A stretch of 64,000 bases of DNA from Chytriomyces cf. hyalinus JEL632. Its lineage: Eukaryota; Chytridiomycota; Chytridiomycetes; Chytridiales; Chytriomycetaceae. Below the pieces are notes generated by a model. That model did no database searches. It worked only from the letters and a program-made list of their open reading frames with translations, and was not told where the DNA came from. Location: the NCBI GenBank assembly GCA_025435555.1, contig JAIWWG010000027.1:293212-357211 (forward strand). The letters are read 5' to 3'. Positions 1-11,004 of the stretch are shown here, piece after piece (positions within the stretch are counted from its first letter, which is position 1; the number at the start of each line of letters is the position of its first letter). The translations under genes were made by a program, and so were the position numbers.

Positions 1-1302
1 ATCCAGCTCGCGATTCGGCACTAAGTCTACCGTCACCGCTTTGAAAACGCCGGCTGCGATGATGCTGTAGGGAAGCTCAGCCACTTGAAGCGACTGGACC
101 ACATTCTCCAAGACCCAGAACGCGGCCGAGAGGATGTTGTGTGGAACATCCAGCTTCTTTTCGAAATCCAGTGCGTTAGCGTCCTTCGTCGTCAACGCAT
201 TGAAGTTCGCAAAGTACACAAGAAGCCAGTCCAAGTGCGTCGGGCCGCCCAGGTTCCATTCAAACATGCTGAGAATCTTGCGGCTGAGTGAAGCCCTCTT
301 GTATGACAGAATGCAGAAGGCATGCAACACCCTTTTATAGGCCCGCTCGATTTGACGGCTGTACTCGTTCAGTCCCTGGCTGTAATGCAACTCTGCCATA
401 TGCACGCATACCAGGTAGACGTCTGGGATATCCCAATTGACAATATTGACTGATCGCGCCAAAATCAAGTCCAAATATGCCAACGCGCGGTACACAATAT
501 CGCGGGGGATTTTGTACTTTGCGCCGTCTTTGAAGAGCTTCTTCACCAGCGTCTTCCTTGCGCCTGCACCTAGGTCTGGGTTACGGGCGAGAGTTGTGCT
601 AAATGATGGCCCAACAGAGAATTCCTCCTCAGCCTGAGGGATACAGAAGATAGCAATGAGAATGATGAACAGAAGTAAATAGAACAAATAAAACATCACC
701 TTGATCAAGTGTTGGATCCAGACGGTTTGACCAGAACAGTCAAACCCGGACCCAAACACTCGGTCACAGGCCGAGTTGAACGCGCTCAGATCTTGGACCG
801 ACTCTGTCGAGAAGTCCTGAGAGTATGGCGCGACCCTCTGCGACTCCTGCAGGCAAGTCGTCCCTGGTACCGTACCAAAGTCCAGGAGGCGATTGTTCCA
901 ACGCGGAGCGACGGCGCCATCCTCGGCTGTCTCGGAGACTTGGGCTGATTCATCGGCACCATCGACACCGCGAGCACGGAGAAGCTGAGGGTATCTGGGA
1001 ACCTCAGAGAACCAAAAAGGAGGGGTTAGTGCAGGGGTTAGTGCATGGGAAGAAGCAGAAGAAGGAACTGGAAAAGAATGTGAACTAGATGCCCGTGTTG
1101 CCACAGGCGTGTATAGAACACTGGGGTCGTAGGTGGGGTCGATTTGAACGCTTGTGCTTGAAGTCGGGTCACTGGGGGCAGCTTCCGCGACTTGTTGCTG
1201 GAGGCTTTGAACACTTGTGCTTGAAGTCGGGTCACTGGGGGCAGCTTCCGCGACTTGTTGCTGGGGGCTCGTGGAAACAAAGGAGGCAGTAACGGCTGGC
1301 AT
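1..1302 (-). CDS. Cyclin-fold protein (partial, runs off the window start)
   Basis: This is an A/B/E-type cyclin-like protein, expected to bind and activate a cyclin-dependent kinase; which one cannot be told. Two exons are seen (1302-700 and 633-1), joined by a 66-bp intron with GTGATG and CCTCAG ends that keeps the frame. After a low-complexity Ser/Thr/Pro N-terminus comes a cyclin N-box (helix with RALAYLDLILAR) and a C-terminal cyclin box (HLDWLLVYF, then ELPYSIIAAGVFKAV). The N-terminus holds two adjacent copies of a 20-residue unit containing VAEAAPSDPTSSTSVQ, identical over this stretch. The 3' end lies outside the window. The start at 1302 is the first in-frame ATG after a stop. A CAG acceptor-like site just upstream (about 1314) leaves room for another 5' exon. 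The cyclin fold is fairly sure; the subfamily is not. Confidence 0.75.
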   Translation of the reverse strand, partial: MPAVTASFVSTSPQQQVAEAAPSDPTSSTSVQSLQQQVAEAAPSDPTSSTSVQIDPTYDPSVLYTPVATRASSSHSFPVPSSASSHALTPALTPPFWFSEVPRYPQLLRARGVDGADESAQVSETAEDGAVAPRWNNRLLDFGTVPGTTCLQESQRVAPYSQDFSTESVQDLSAFNSACDRVFGSGFDCSGQTVWIQHLIKVMFYLFYLLLFIILIAIFCIPQAEEEFSVGPSFSTTLARNPDLGAGARKTLVKKLFKDGAKYKIPRDIVYRALAYLDLILARSVNIVNWDIPDVYLVCVHMAELHYSQGLNEYSRQIERAYKRVLHAFCILSYKRASLSRKILSMFEWNLGGPTHLDWLLVYFANFNALTTKDANALDFEKKLDVPHNILSAAFWVLENVVQSLQVAELPYSIIAAGVFKAVTVDLVPNRELD

Positions 1303-1689
1303 TATTGGATCTTTGTCAACTGTTTGCAAAAGTGCAGCGTCGCAAATTTATCCCCGACAATGTTTGTTTTGATGACGCGACTTTTGTTTTGATGTTTGTC
1401 TTGGCAGTTGAGCGGAGTTTCGCATTGTCCGGCCTGTCAAAAAATGGGGGTTCTTGACTGTCAGCTTCTTGGGTGCACACTGGGCCAGCACGGGAGTGCA
1501 TGAACCAATAAACTAGATTGCTGAGTGGCATGCGAGCTTTATTCGAAGCTTGCGTGTACAGAGAAGAGAGGGAATAGAGACGCGGAGACGCGAGAGACAG
1601 GTCGCCTTGTTCTCCTGCTTCAGAACAAGATTCAGCTACAAAGACAGCGCGCGCGAGGCGGATCTCACCTTATACGCCCTTGATGCGGC

Positions 1690-2065
1690 TATGAATGCTT
1701 GATGGATGAGGTTTGATCGCCTGTCGCAAGTGTGGTTGTTTTCAGAATCGGCAATGACCCCTTTCGGCACGCTCACCTCAGAACATCTCAATCACCGACA
1801 GCCAACTTCTGAATCAAGTTAAGACACTCTTCGCTGCGCAAACTGCGATTCGATAATTGACGAATGGCGCACGCATGAACACGGTAAATACAAACAGCGG
1901 GCCATCCACCACAGGATTATCGTCCGCTCGTCTGCGATTAAGCCACAAGAACCCCAGAAACCCCTCCCTGGTGTATAAATGCATGCAGATATTTCGAAAG
2001 AGCCAACTGAAAGGATGCAAATTTCCAGCAATGGAACGCGTTAGGGATGGATCGAAAGAGCGCCC
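1690..2065. repeat. Diverged direct repeat, copy A
   Basis: Aligns by eye to 2256-2590 in the same orientation. Shared words are tgcttgatggatgag, then gttgtttt-cagaa, atgacccctt and gctcacctcagaac, then a gacagccaacttctgaatc-like stretch and ctcttcgc-gcgc. The 3' part shares gatatt-cgaa-g and ggaacgcgttag. The copies differ by many substitutions and small indels, so the duplication is old. Neither copy has a convincing coding frame. Confidence 0.7.
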
Positions 2066-2255
2066 AAAAATACAAACTTACCTTGATGCAAAAGAACTTC
2101 TATTTCTTTCGTGTTCTTACTGTGGGTTGATTGCGTGATGTAGATTGTTCCGGCAAACACGCGACATTCACACAAAGGCAAATCTTGAGTTTGAGGAAAA
2201 ATAGTGCATTCGCCTTTTGAAATGCCGTAGCCTACTTATTCAGGCACTTGTGGCT

Positions 2256-2590
2256 CTAGATGCTTGATGGATGAGTGTCAAGCAGTTGTAGTTGTTTTTC
2301 AGAACAAATGACCCCTTTTGGCAAGCTCACCTCAGAACCCTGAAGTTGACTGACCACCATCTTCGGAATCGATTACAGATGCTCTTCGCAGCGCCAACTA
2401 TGATTTATGGTTCAACAAAAGGCACACATATGGATTGTGGCAACCCCAAACAACAGACCTTGCCTTCAATTGATTGGCCTGCCGATCAAGTGACAGCAAC
2501 ACCGCTCCGCATGTAGTTACAGGGATATTCGGAAGCGTCCACTGTGGGGATGGAAACTTCAAGGAAGGAACGCGTTAGAGAACTGGATTG
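2256..2590. repeat. Diverged direct repeat, copy B
   Basis: Partner of 1690-2065, about 560 bp downstream and in the same orientation. The order of the matching blocks is kept across the whole length, which fits a segmental tandem duplication or two remnants of one dispersed element. Confidence 0.7.
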
Positions 2591-3932
2591 ACAGCACGCG
2601 GTTAATCAGCCCTCATTTCGTCGAATACCTGATATGCGCACAATGTCCGTCTTGAATTAAGGAGAAACACTGCATTGGGCCCATTATGTCTTACGTCCCT
2701 TATCCAGTTGATTCGAGCTTTGTTACAGATTCGACGACCGTCCAGGAGCTGTTGTTGTCGCAGGAGATCGCCAGCCTGACCAGAAACAGTTGCAGTTAAG
2801 TCCCATTGGAAAGTTGCAAGTGAGCTAAGCTTACCCCGTTCAGACGTGTGTGCCAAGTTGTGACCGTTGCGCTGCTTGGTTGTGTTGATTGGTTGTGTTA
2901 TAGCGTGCGCCAGTCCATTGCTGCTCGACTCTTGGCTGCTGAGGCGTTCACGATTATGAAGGAAGTCAGTGGAAAGTTGTTTGAAGGCATTCGTTTCCAA
3001 CTTACAGTCACAGATCCTCAGCTGAAGCACTGGTCATGGTTGGGCCTGTGTTGGCACAAATTACAAATTTTCCTAAAAAACCACAGCAAAAAGCGATCGG
3101 AATCTTTACGTCAAAGCGCAGCATCGCTTCTTCTGCAGTTACCGACGGTACAGCTCCAAGGAAAACTGCGTCCTGAGAGATGCGCGCCGGCTAAATTGTT
3201 GAAGCGCTGGAGGATACACCAGAACAACCGCGATAGAAACGTATACCGATGATGGATTCCCGCGAAAACTGCAGCTTTACCTGTCGAATTAACTGTTATG
3301 TACGTATACACATGTCCAACGCGCTGTTTTTATTTCGATGTTCAGCTTTCAGCTTTTCAAGATGCAACAAGTGATCAAACCTGCATACTTGATGACCATT
3401 TCACCTGAAACGTTCAAATGACAAAAAGGGAAATTCACCGCAACAAAAAACTCTAACAAAACACGCGTTTGTCCGTGCTTTTCATTCTCCAACATAATTA
3501 CCTTCATGGGGAATCCACAGCACCGCCATCCAAATCGCAGAGAAAAATTTCCTTCAGGAACTCGAGTACCAGCTCCAACACACGGATCTGACGCTTATCG
3601 GCTTCGGTCAATGCGTAGGGGCTGTGCAGCGTTTGGTTGCAGCCTGGATGGCGCTTTCGGGGTAAAAAGTCAAAGTTTGGACCATTTCTCGAATTCACTA
3701 CCGGACACGCAAAGAGATTTCCCCACAAGCTGTTAACAATGCAAAGAAAGGATCCATACGGTTAAAGCGCCAAGTAACCGAGAGAAAAGGAAAAGCGATG
3801 AACGCGCACCTTCAAGAACTTCCTCCCTCGCTTCGCATTTGCCACACCTTCCTTCACTGTTGGGTGATCTGATTGATATTTAGTAAAATTTGGAACGTCA
3901 CAACGAATGTTCGCATTTATTTTTTTTTTCCT

Positions 3933-6578
3933 TCACGAAGAGAAGCCTTCTCCATCAAAGCCAACAAACCCACTCAACAGGAACACTGGGAAGTAATTCT
4001 TCTTCTCAATCGTGCTGCACCAATTCCATGCACTCGTCAACCGTCCATCAATGCATGACCCGGCACTGAAGAAATTATCCGCTCCAGAGCCGTCAAAGGC
4101 GTGCCGGAAAAAGTCACTCAGAATCAACATCTTCAAGTTCTCAGGCCCTTTAAACTCGCTGTCAAAGTACCGACGGATACCTCCGTTATTTTCAGACAAT
4201 TCATCAATTGCCTCCAAGCATCGCACAATGGGGAGCAGGATTCGATAGATTTGCGTGTACTTGTCAATGAACATGAGTGCGTTGGGCACATTCTGTTTTT
4301 TTGTGCACATCCGATTAACTGCGGTTATTATAGGTTTCGTCGTTGGTACGAACCGTGTCTCCCATATGAATGACTGATGACCCAACCCAATATCCAACTT
4401 TCTGCTGCGCCCGATGAAGAATCGTGTGCATCAGGCGGGACGCTTTTGGCGCAGCTTCATTTTGCAAGAATGATGAGCAACGAAAGTTGAATAAGATGAA
4501 TAACGATCAAACCTTGCATCCGGTTCAACCCTTGTCCGGTATCTCTCAATCGGTACATGTTTTCATCACTCAGAAGATCTCCTTCAGAAAGCATCCACAG
4601 CATAAACATATCGTGCAGAATTTCACGCCACAGGGTGAGAGACTGAAGAGCATAATTGTACTGTTTCTTATGATCGTGACTCAGTCTTGCGCCTTCTCGA
4701 CCAGCCTGAAAACAAATTGTTTTTGGTTTAACTTCCCTCAGCAAATTTGTAACAAAAACGAGTTACATGAATTGCGAGGGAAAAAGCACCCTCGCCTTTG
4801 TCTGGCTTAAAGTTGTCTTTCAAGTAACCAATCATTTTGTCGCATGGATCTCTGAATGCGTGGCAAGTGGCTTAAAACGAGGGCGCTGCGCAGTGAGGAA
4901 AGAATATGCAGGTTTACCGATTCGTCCGCAAGAATGCGTGATTGTCACCGATACTGTACAAGCACTGCTTAATTCCGTCCGCAGAAATCTATGGACGTAA
5001 TGCCTTCGTGAGAACGACACGAAAGAAAGAACAAGACAACACAAAGTTGCCACCTCCTTAGTCGCATATCGCTGCCCCAACACTTCGATTGCCCGCTCTT
5101 TCGCCTTAATTTCATTCTTAATCTGCATGCGCGACCCACCGCCCTCACGGGTACTCAGAATCTCTTTCGTTGCAGCGACAATCAGGTCATCTTCCAGAAC
5201 ATCAAGCGCACCGCCTGCTTGGAGAACGTGATACACAGTTTTGATTGGAGACACAAGCGAAAACGAGAGCATGTCTTTGACTTCGGGAATTTGCGAGTCT
5301 TGGAGAATGTAAATGAGTTTTCCATACACGTTGCGCATTTTTTCGGGATTCATAATCTTGTGACGACGACCGAGTTCAACTGTGGAAAAGACCGGGAATA
5401 TCGAGTTAAATCTTGTACCAGAGTAAAAAAGAATCCAAATAAAGTACAAAGGAACAAGAACTAACAGATATCCCTGAAGAATTCGGCATTATCTTCAAAG
5501 TTCCGCTCCTTGAAGAGATTTTGACCCGTTTTATAGTCGGAAGCAAGGACGAGACCTGAAATAATTGCGCACAATTCTTGGATTTGCGCAACCTGTCGTC
5601 TGGTCTTGTTGGCGTACGATAGAATGTCAATCTTGTCGGTGTACTCCGAAACATTTAAAGCAGCCTAACCAATTGAGACGGGGTCAGTCACAAAAACAAG
5701 AACTCGAGGGGACATAATTCAATACCTCCAGCAGTCTCAAGTATTTCCGCTCCGAAAGAGTGAGACGCACAGGAATATATTTTGCGCGATCAACGTACCA
5801 ATCGCCAACCTTTGAAAACATAATGGGTTTGACTTTGACATGAACACAAGAACGGGAACAGAGAATTCACCTTGACTTTCCCTCCAGCAACGTTATTCGC
5901 AACATCAGTTCCAGTAAGAGACAAATCAAGCCCCTTCGATGGCTTGCTTTTTTTTGCGGGCGCTTCGTCCTCGTCCAGCATATCCGCATCATCTTCCTCC
6001 TCTTCTTCCTCACCATCTTCGTCATCGCTGTCAACTTCTGCCGCATTTTTGAGCGAGCTGAGCAACGCAGCAGCATTCGTCGACGAGGCCGATGCGTTTA
6101 GAAGGGCGTTACTGTTGTTGGCACTTTTCTGGTCTGGGTTCAGCGGGATCCGAACCGATGCACCAGCGCCGGTGCGATTTACGGCGCGAGGTTTTTTGAG
6201 CTCGTTCTTGACATCATCGTGCGGGATTGGGGTTGAAAGATGCTGCTTTCGACTGCCCTTTCGGTGTTGGGAATGAAAGCACACCTCACAGAAAGCATCG
6301 GCGCACGTTTTGCAGAGAAGAGAAGCAGGCTGGTCTGGGATGCAATGATGAAATGTTAGAACCGTCAGATTTAGAGACAGGTACAGAGATAAGCGCATAC
6401 CCTCGCACTCCACGCAGAAACCAGCTCGCTGCCTCGCATGCTCCCGCTCGGTCTCACGCTGTTTCTCTTTCTCATCATCTTCTTCTTCTGCTGCCAATGC
6501 ATCCGCGCCATCCACCATCACGAGGTCACTGTCTTCCGTTTCGTCCAGGATACGCGAAAGACTCGCAATCTTTGACAT
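3933..6578 (-). CDS. UPF0652 / DUF2009 protein with N-terminal B-box zinc finger
   Basis: Conserved eukaryotic protein of unknown biochemical role. I assembled ten exons. Exon 1 starts at 6578 and ends inside the zinc finger; removing an intron (GTATGC...CCCAG) gives FCVECEDQPASLLCKTC, with later AFCEVCFHSQH, i.e. a B-box-like Cys/His cluster. A long acidic/Ser linker follows. The DUF2009 core is nearly complete: LTLSERKYLRLLEAALNVSE, LGRRHKIMNPEKM, GREGARLSHDHKKQYNY, LQSLTLWREI, RLRDTGQG, NVPNALMFIDKY, then LILSDFFRHAFDGSG, GSCIDGRLTSAWNWC and FLLSGFVGFDG just before the stop. A short exon encoding IKQCLYSIGDNHAFLRTNR is recovered only by splicing. Its start lies 47 bp from the divergent sedlin start. 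The family call is strong; the function is unknown. Confidence 0.9.
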
Positions 6579-6625
6579 TTCAGTTGTGAATATTTAACGC
6601 ATCTAAAATATACTCACTGCCAATA
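6579..6625. promoter_or_regulatory. 47-bp divergent intergenic region between UPF0652 and sedlin
   Basis: Both start codons (6578 minus, 6626 plus) flank only 47 bp, which is AT-rich and includes aatatttaac and ctaaaatatac. Both 5' leaders and any shared core promoter must lie here or overlap the neighbouring coding sequence. That this is a bidirectional promoter is inference from layout. Confidence 0.5.
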
Positions 6626-7409
6626 ATGCTGTACTTCTGCATTGTGGGCACCCGGTGAGGCCTATGCTATAGAAGAGTCATTCATCAGCGCTGATCTGTT
6701 TCAACATTCACTTCAACCGCAGGGACAATCCCATCTACGAACTCGAACTGCCAACCACCACTTCCGCACCGCCAACTGCAGCTGCAAAGGTGGGTTCTCA
6801 AGCAAACTCGCGTACTAGTGCATCCGACTCTACACCACGACTTACTAGCTTCACTTTCACAGAAGGAGGCCGAACACAACCACCTTTCGCAATTTATTGT
6901 CCATTCCGCACTCGATATCGTTGAAGAATCCATGTGGGCCACAAATCAAATGTAGCTCATATTTCCGCCTTATCTGGTTCCTTTGCGCGCACCCTGTGGT
7001 TTACGAATTCGATGTTTCCTCAAATTAGGTATCTGAAGGTTGTGGACAGATTCAATGAACACCATGTCAGTGCGTACGTGACTCCAAGTGGTACGGAAAT
7101 TTCCCTCCTGCTTTTGTTTTTGTTGTTGTTTGCTGATGCAAGTGTTCTTTGCAAGGCGCAAAATTCATGCTTGTCCATGACGCTGTTGGCGGGGATGTGC
7201 GGTCTTTCTTTGTGGATGTGCATGAGCTCTATGTGAAGGTACTTTTCGAATGCAGACTACGTCGTTGCAGTGGGGGTTGACACCGACACGGGACTAATCC
7301 GAACCGACTCGAACAGGTGCTTCTCAACCCATTCAGCGAAATCAACGGACCAATCAACTCGCAACTGTTTGATGTGAAAGTACGCGGCATTGCGCGGAAG
7401 CACCTGTGA
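6626..7409 (+). CDS. TRS20: Sedlin / TRAPP complex subunit Trs20 (TRAPPC2)
   Basis: Small longin-fold subunit of the TRAPP tethering complexes acting in ER-Golgi traffic. Six exons: 6626-6654, 6723-6789, 6863-6951, 7029-7090, 7156-7238 and 7317-7409. They sum to 423 nt, giving 140 residues, the normal sedlin length. Family landmarks are MLYFCIVGTRDNPIYELEL, FIVHSALDIVEESMW, YLKVVDRFNEHHVSAYVTP, AKFMLVHD, FFVDVHELYVKVLLNPFSE and the C-terminal FDVKVRGIARKHL. The start sits directly on the conserved first strand. The first exon is only 29 nt, so single-frame searches miss the N-terminus. It diverges from the UPF0652 gene and is followed 95 bp later by the SURF6 gene. Identity is near certain. 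Confidence 0.95.
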
Positions 7410-7504
7410 TGGACACCTTCATAAAAAGACGTGTATTTAATTATCCATAAAATCTCAGTTTCTTTCTTTCTTTTTTTTTTTTTATCAACACAGCTGCACA
7501 ACAA

Positions 7505-9046
7505 ATGACAAACGAAGCTGAACCGCAACCAGACGCGGCACACGCACGGCTTCTCAAGATCCAGCAGTCCATCGATGCGCTTGTCGACCTGATCCCTGCC
7601 AAAGTCTACCTGGCTGCCGATGAATCATTCGGCGCTGGCCTCGACAAGGTGCGCTTGGCCCCTTCGTCACTTTCACACATTCTAAACCTCTTCCGTACCC
7701 CCAATCTTCGTGTATCAATCTCAGTTCTCGACGCACAATGCAAAGAAACAAAGCGCACCGAAACAGGCCGTTAAGGATGCATCGAAAAAGGCTCGCAAAT
7801 GGAAGGTACGCCAAATACCCACCCTTGTCTTCGTATATTCGAACGATTCGTACTGCATCGAAAGAGTTTGTTCCCACTCGATTGCAGTCTCTTTTTCAAC
7901 TTTATTTTTGGGCACGAGCACTGACTCTGTTACTTGATTTGTCTCGCAAGCTGGACCCCTCCAGCGAAGCCCAGACGAGCACATCCGATGCAGTGAAGCA
8001 GCAAGTACCCAGTGCGCTGCTTACAAAAATGACGGCTCCTTCCGCCAACGGCACATCTGTTGCCACTTCAATTGCAGACCTGCGTGTTCGTGTGAAAGAA
8101 AAGATTGCCGATCTGAGAATGAAGCGAGGAATTGCTGTCGAAACGAATAAGGCGAAGCAGTTGGAGGTATGCTTCTTTCCTTCAGTTTGTTCGTTGTGGG
8201 AAGCTGACTTGTAGTAATTTTCAGAAACACGGCAAAAAAGGAGATGCGGACAGTGATGATGATGATGATGAAAGCGGTGCAAGTGCATCCACTAAACCAT
8301 CTCCGGCACCTCGCAGTCGTCAAGAAATTTTGGAGAAGCGACTGAAGAAAAGAAAGGAACGGCAGGAAAAACTGAAAAAGAAGAAGCAAGGAGAAGGGAT
8401 CATGGGTGGATCGAAAAAGGACATTGCTGCCGGACTTGGAAAAGCGGCAGTTGGGGAGGTGAGAGATTTGGAACAGAATTCAATCCTATTGTGTCAACAA
8501 CTGACAGGCTCTTTTCAGGAAACTCTCGAATTCTCTCGTCTGAACTTTACCGCAAAATCCAGCGCGAAATCCGCAGTAACAGTCTCCGGCGCGAACCCAT
8601 CGACCACCTTGAGCGGCAAAAAAAGCGACGCCAAATCCCTCCTCACAAAACTCACAAACCAAACCGCAAAACTTGAATCTCTCGCAACTACCAACCCAAC
8701 CAAACATGCCGCCATTGTAGAAACGGCAAAGTGGGAAAAGGCGGCCGCAATGGCCAGTGGAGAGGTTGTGAAGGATGACATTAAACTTGTCAAGAAGACT
8801 GTCAAGAAGCTGGAGAAGCGGAAGGACAAGAGTAAAGGAGAATGGAGGGACCGAATTGAAGGAGTTGCTAAGACCATGATGGACAAGCAGAAGAAGAGGG
8901 TGGAGAACCTGAAAGCGCGGTCGGACGGTAAGAAGAAGAACGGTGGGTTGGGAGTCAAGAAAGGTGCAGGCGTCAAGAAAGGGAAAAGTGGCGGTGGTGG
9001 AAGTGGCAAGAAAAGAGCTGGGTTTGAAGGCGGCCGAAGGAAGTAA
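7505..9046 (+). CDS. RRP14: SURF6 / Rrp14 family nucleolar ribosome-biogenesis protein
   Basis: Nucleolar protein acting in pre-rRNA processing and 60S/40S assembly in yeast and animals. Five exons: 7505-7648, 7725-7805, 7951-8166, 8225-8458 and 8519-9046, totalling 1203 nt (400 residues). The N-terminus has the family helix plus KKQSAPKQAVKDASKKARK followed by LDP. The middle has SRQEILEKRLKKRKERQEK. The C-terminus has KWEKAAAMASGEVVKDDIKL, EWRDRIEGVAK and KQKKRVENLKARSDGKKK, then a Gly/Lys-rich tail. An acidic Asp run sits near residue 155. The strong Lys/Arg content explains long spurious antisense frames over 8515-9189. Confidence 0.92.
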
Positions 9047-9144
9047 ATGTGGAGTTTGGGTGTCCCATTATCAACAGATTTGGTTGCAATTTGATCGCAA
9101 GATTTCCAAAATTCACTCCAAAAAAAAAAAAAAAGTTTCTCGGA

Positions 9145-10699
9145 ATGCCATTCGTCAAGCTGGATTGGCAGGCGCCACAGGAACCGCAAAGACTGAAAGT
9201 CGTGATTTCATCAGCAGATGGTGCCCAAACCGAATACGTGATAGCCCAGCGACGTGAACCACCGCTGCTATTCTGCATCGAGTCGGTGTGTCCACATTCC
9301 GGCGGACCGCTGTCGAAAGGAGCCATTGAGACAATGCCGCAAGAAATTGAAGACATCGAGGACGCTCATACCCTTGCAAATGGGGGCTGCTTCGTTGTCT
9401 GTCCGTGGCACTCGTTCAGGTTCTCTGTTCAAACGGGTCTGAGCGATCACTCTGACGAAGTTGGTCATGCTGCAAAAGTTGTACCAGTCTCATGCAATGA
9501 AGCTGGGAATCTGGTGTTGGATTTGCCTGAAGGATCTGTCGTTGTTTCTGTCGAAGCGTTCTCGGTGATTCCAAAGAAATCTGCTGTCGAACCAGCATTG
9601 CAACCTGTACCAACAGCAGTGGAGAGTCGCCCCGAGATTGATGATGGAAGAACATGGCCACTCGTCGATTGGTGTATTCGCGTATTGAATGAGCCGAACC
9701 CATCATTGAAAATCAAGCTCACTTTTCACGTGTTTCAGCTGTGGAACGACGGTGGAATATCAGAGATTGGAACAGGAACTCCTCCACATGAACCTGTTCG
9801 AGATGAATCGCTGGATAAGATCGAGCCAAGTAAAGGAAGGAAACTTGGGAAGGGTGGATCGCTGGTAAGGCTGCCTTCTTCCAAAAACTGACTGCGACCT
9901 GATAAAGCATGCTCCATCACACCCAGGCTTCGCGAATAGCCATTTTGCATTCTTTGGCTTCAATTGAGCAGTGGGCCATTGACTTGGCGTTTGATGTCAT
10001 GGCCAGATATGCGGGTGTAACTGCGGCGGAGAAGCCGCTTCCTCGCGAATTCTTTTCCGACTTTCTCAAGGTAATGCGGTTGAAATGGTATCGATGAGAG
10101 AAAGACGAGCTTAATATATATACCGTCAGGTTGCAAATGACGAAGCAAAACATTACTCATATCTCATTGCCAGACTCGAAGCATTAGGCTCGCATTTTGG
10201 AGCTTTACCAATCCATGCAGGCTTATGGGAAAGCGCCGAACAAACTAGCAACAACTTTCTGGCACGGCTGGCTGTTGTTCACATGTGAGTGTCTGCTTCC
10301 TGGCACGAAACTTTCTTTTTTAAGTTGAATTGCTTTTTTACAGGGTCCATGAAGCCAGAGGTCTAGATGTGAACCCACAAACAATCTCGCGATTCGAGCG
10401 AGCAGGAGATACGGACAGTGTTGTTTATCTGACAGAGATCCATTTGGATGAAGTTACGCATGTTGCGACTGGGCAAAAATGGTTTACTTGGGTATGCGAG
10501 CAAGAAGGACGGGAAAAGTATTCGACATTCCACTCATTGGTGCGAGAGAATTTTAAGGGTTATCTCAAGGTATGTTGTTTTTGGTTTAAGAATGTTTTGG
10601 CTCTGAATTTGTTTTCTACAGCCACCATTCAATGAGCAAGATAGGGCGCGAGCAGGACTGGATGTGCAATACTATATGCCTCTGTCGACGCCCATGTGA
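9145..10699 (+). CDS. Rieske [2Fe-2S] domain fused to DUF455 ferritin-like domain
   Basis: Predicted oxidoreductase-like protein of unknown substrate. Five exons (9145-9864, 9927-10070, 10130-10284, 10344-10569, 10622-10699) give 1323 nt, 440 residues. Residues about 10-140 form a Rieske domain with CPHSGGPL and CPWHSFRF, which supplies the Cys-x-His and Cys-x2-His iron-sulfur ligands. Residues about 170-435 match DUF455: WCIRVLNEPNPSLKI, HRIAILHSLASIEQWAIDL-like (here SRIAILHSLASIEQWAI), then NDEAKHYSYLIARLE, HEARGLDVNP and EIHLDEVTHVATG, which carry the Glu and E-x2-H pairs expected of a four-helix di-metal site. The start follows a 15-base A-rich run; an in-frame ATG at 9049 only three bases after the SURF6 stop is unlikely to be used. 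Confidence 0.88.
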
Positions 10700-11004
10700 T
10701 GATATAAATTGAATATTAACTGACGGTATAAATACAAAGTAAAACCGCTCGTGCTATCTTTTGGTTTTGGTAAATTATACCTGATGTTTCCATCGCAAAG
10801 TTAAATTCTTCTTGGACAAGTTATGCACAACACGATCCGGAATATTTAGTGTCCCGTGTGAATGGCGCATTTTTGTGAAAGCGGAACCTCTTTTGTGAAA
10901 TTTGGCGACCATTTCTCAATTTAAAAAGCAACGAAAATATATTTATAAACAAGCTGTCGAGCACTGTCAGCCATCCTATTCCCCCTCCCTCCTCTAAAAC
11001 CATC
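10700..11004. other. Convergent gene ends, no gene seen
   Basis: AT-rich 305-bp spacer between the stop codons of the Rieske-DUF455 gene (plus) and the GPCR gene (minus). It must contain both 3' UTRs. I see no structured element. Confidence 0.5.

Larger units (their letters stand above)
1303..3932. other. Gene-poor stretch with no gene I can support
   Basis: No open frame here shows a recognisable domain. The longest candidates are 2602-3030 (minus, opens on GTG) and 2848-3252 (plus); neither has a plausible start, splice pattern or family match. A plus-strand stretch near 3010-3170 reads as protein-like, but I could not build a gene from it. The region carries the duplicated blocks listed separately. 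Confidence 0.5.

Noticed and set aside
5872-6276. Plus-strand poly-Ser frame
   Set aside because: Antisense of the acidic Asp/Glu linker in the UPF0652 gene.
6685-6942. Cys/Trp-rich minus-strand ORF
   Set aside because: Antisense of sedlin exons 2 and 3.
9049-9144. Upstream in-frame ATG for the Rieske-DUF455 gene
   Set aside because: Would begin three bases after the SURF6 stop and encode a poly-Lys run from an A homopolymer; the ATG at 9145 starts on the conserved domain.
8515-9189. Minus-strand Phe/Leu/Ser-rich open frame
   Set aside because: Antisense of the Lys-rich SURF6 C-terminus; the hydrophobic look is a by-product.
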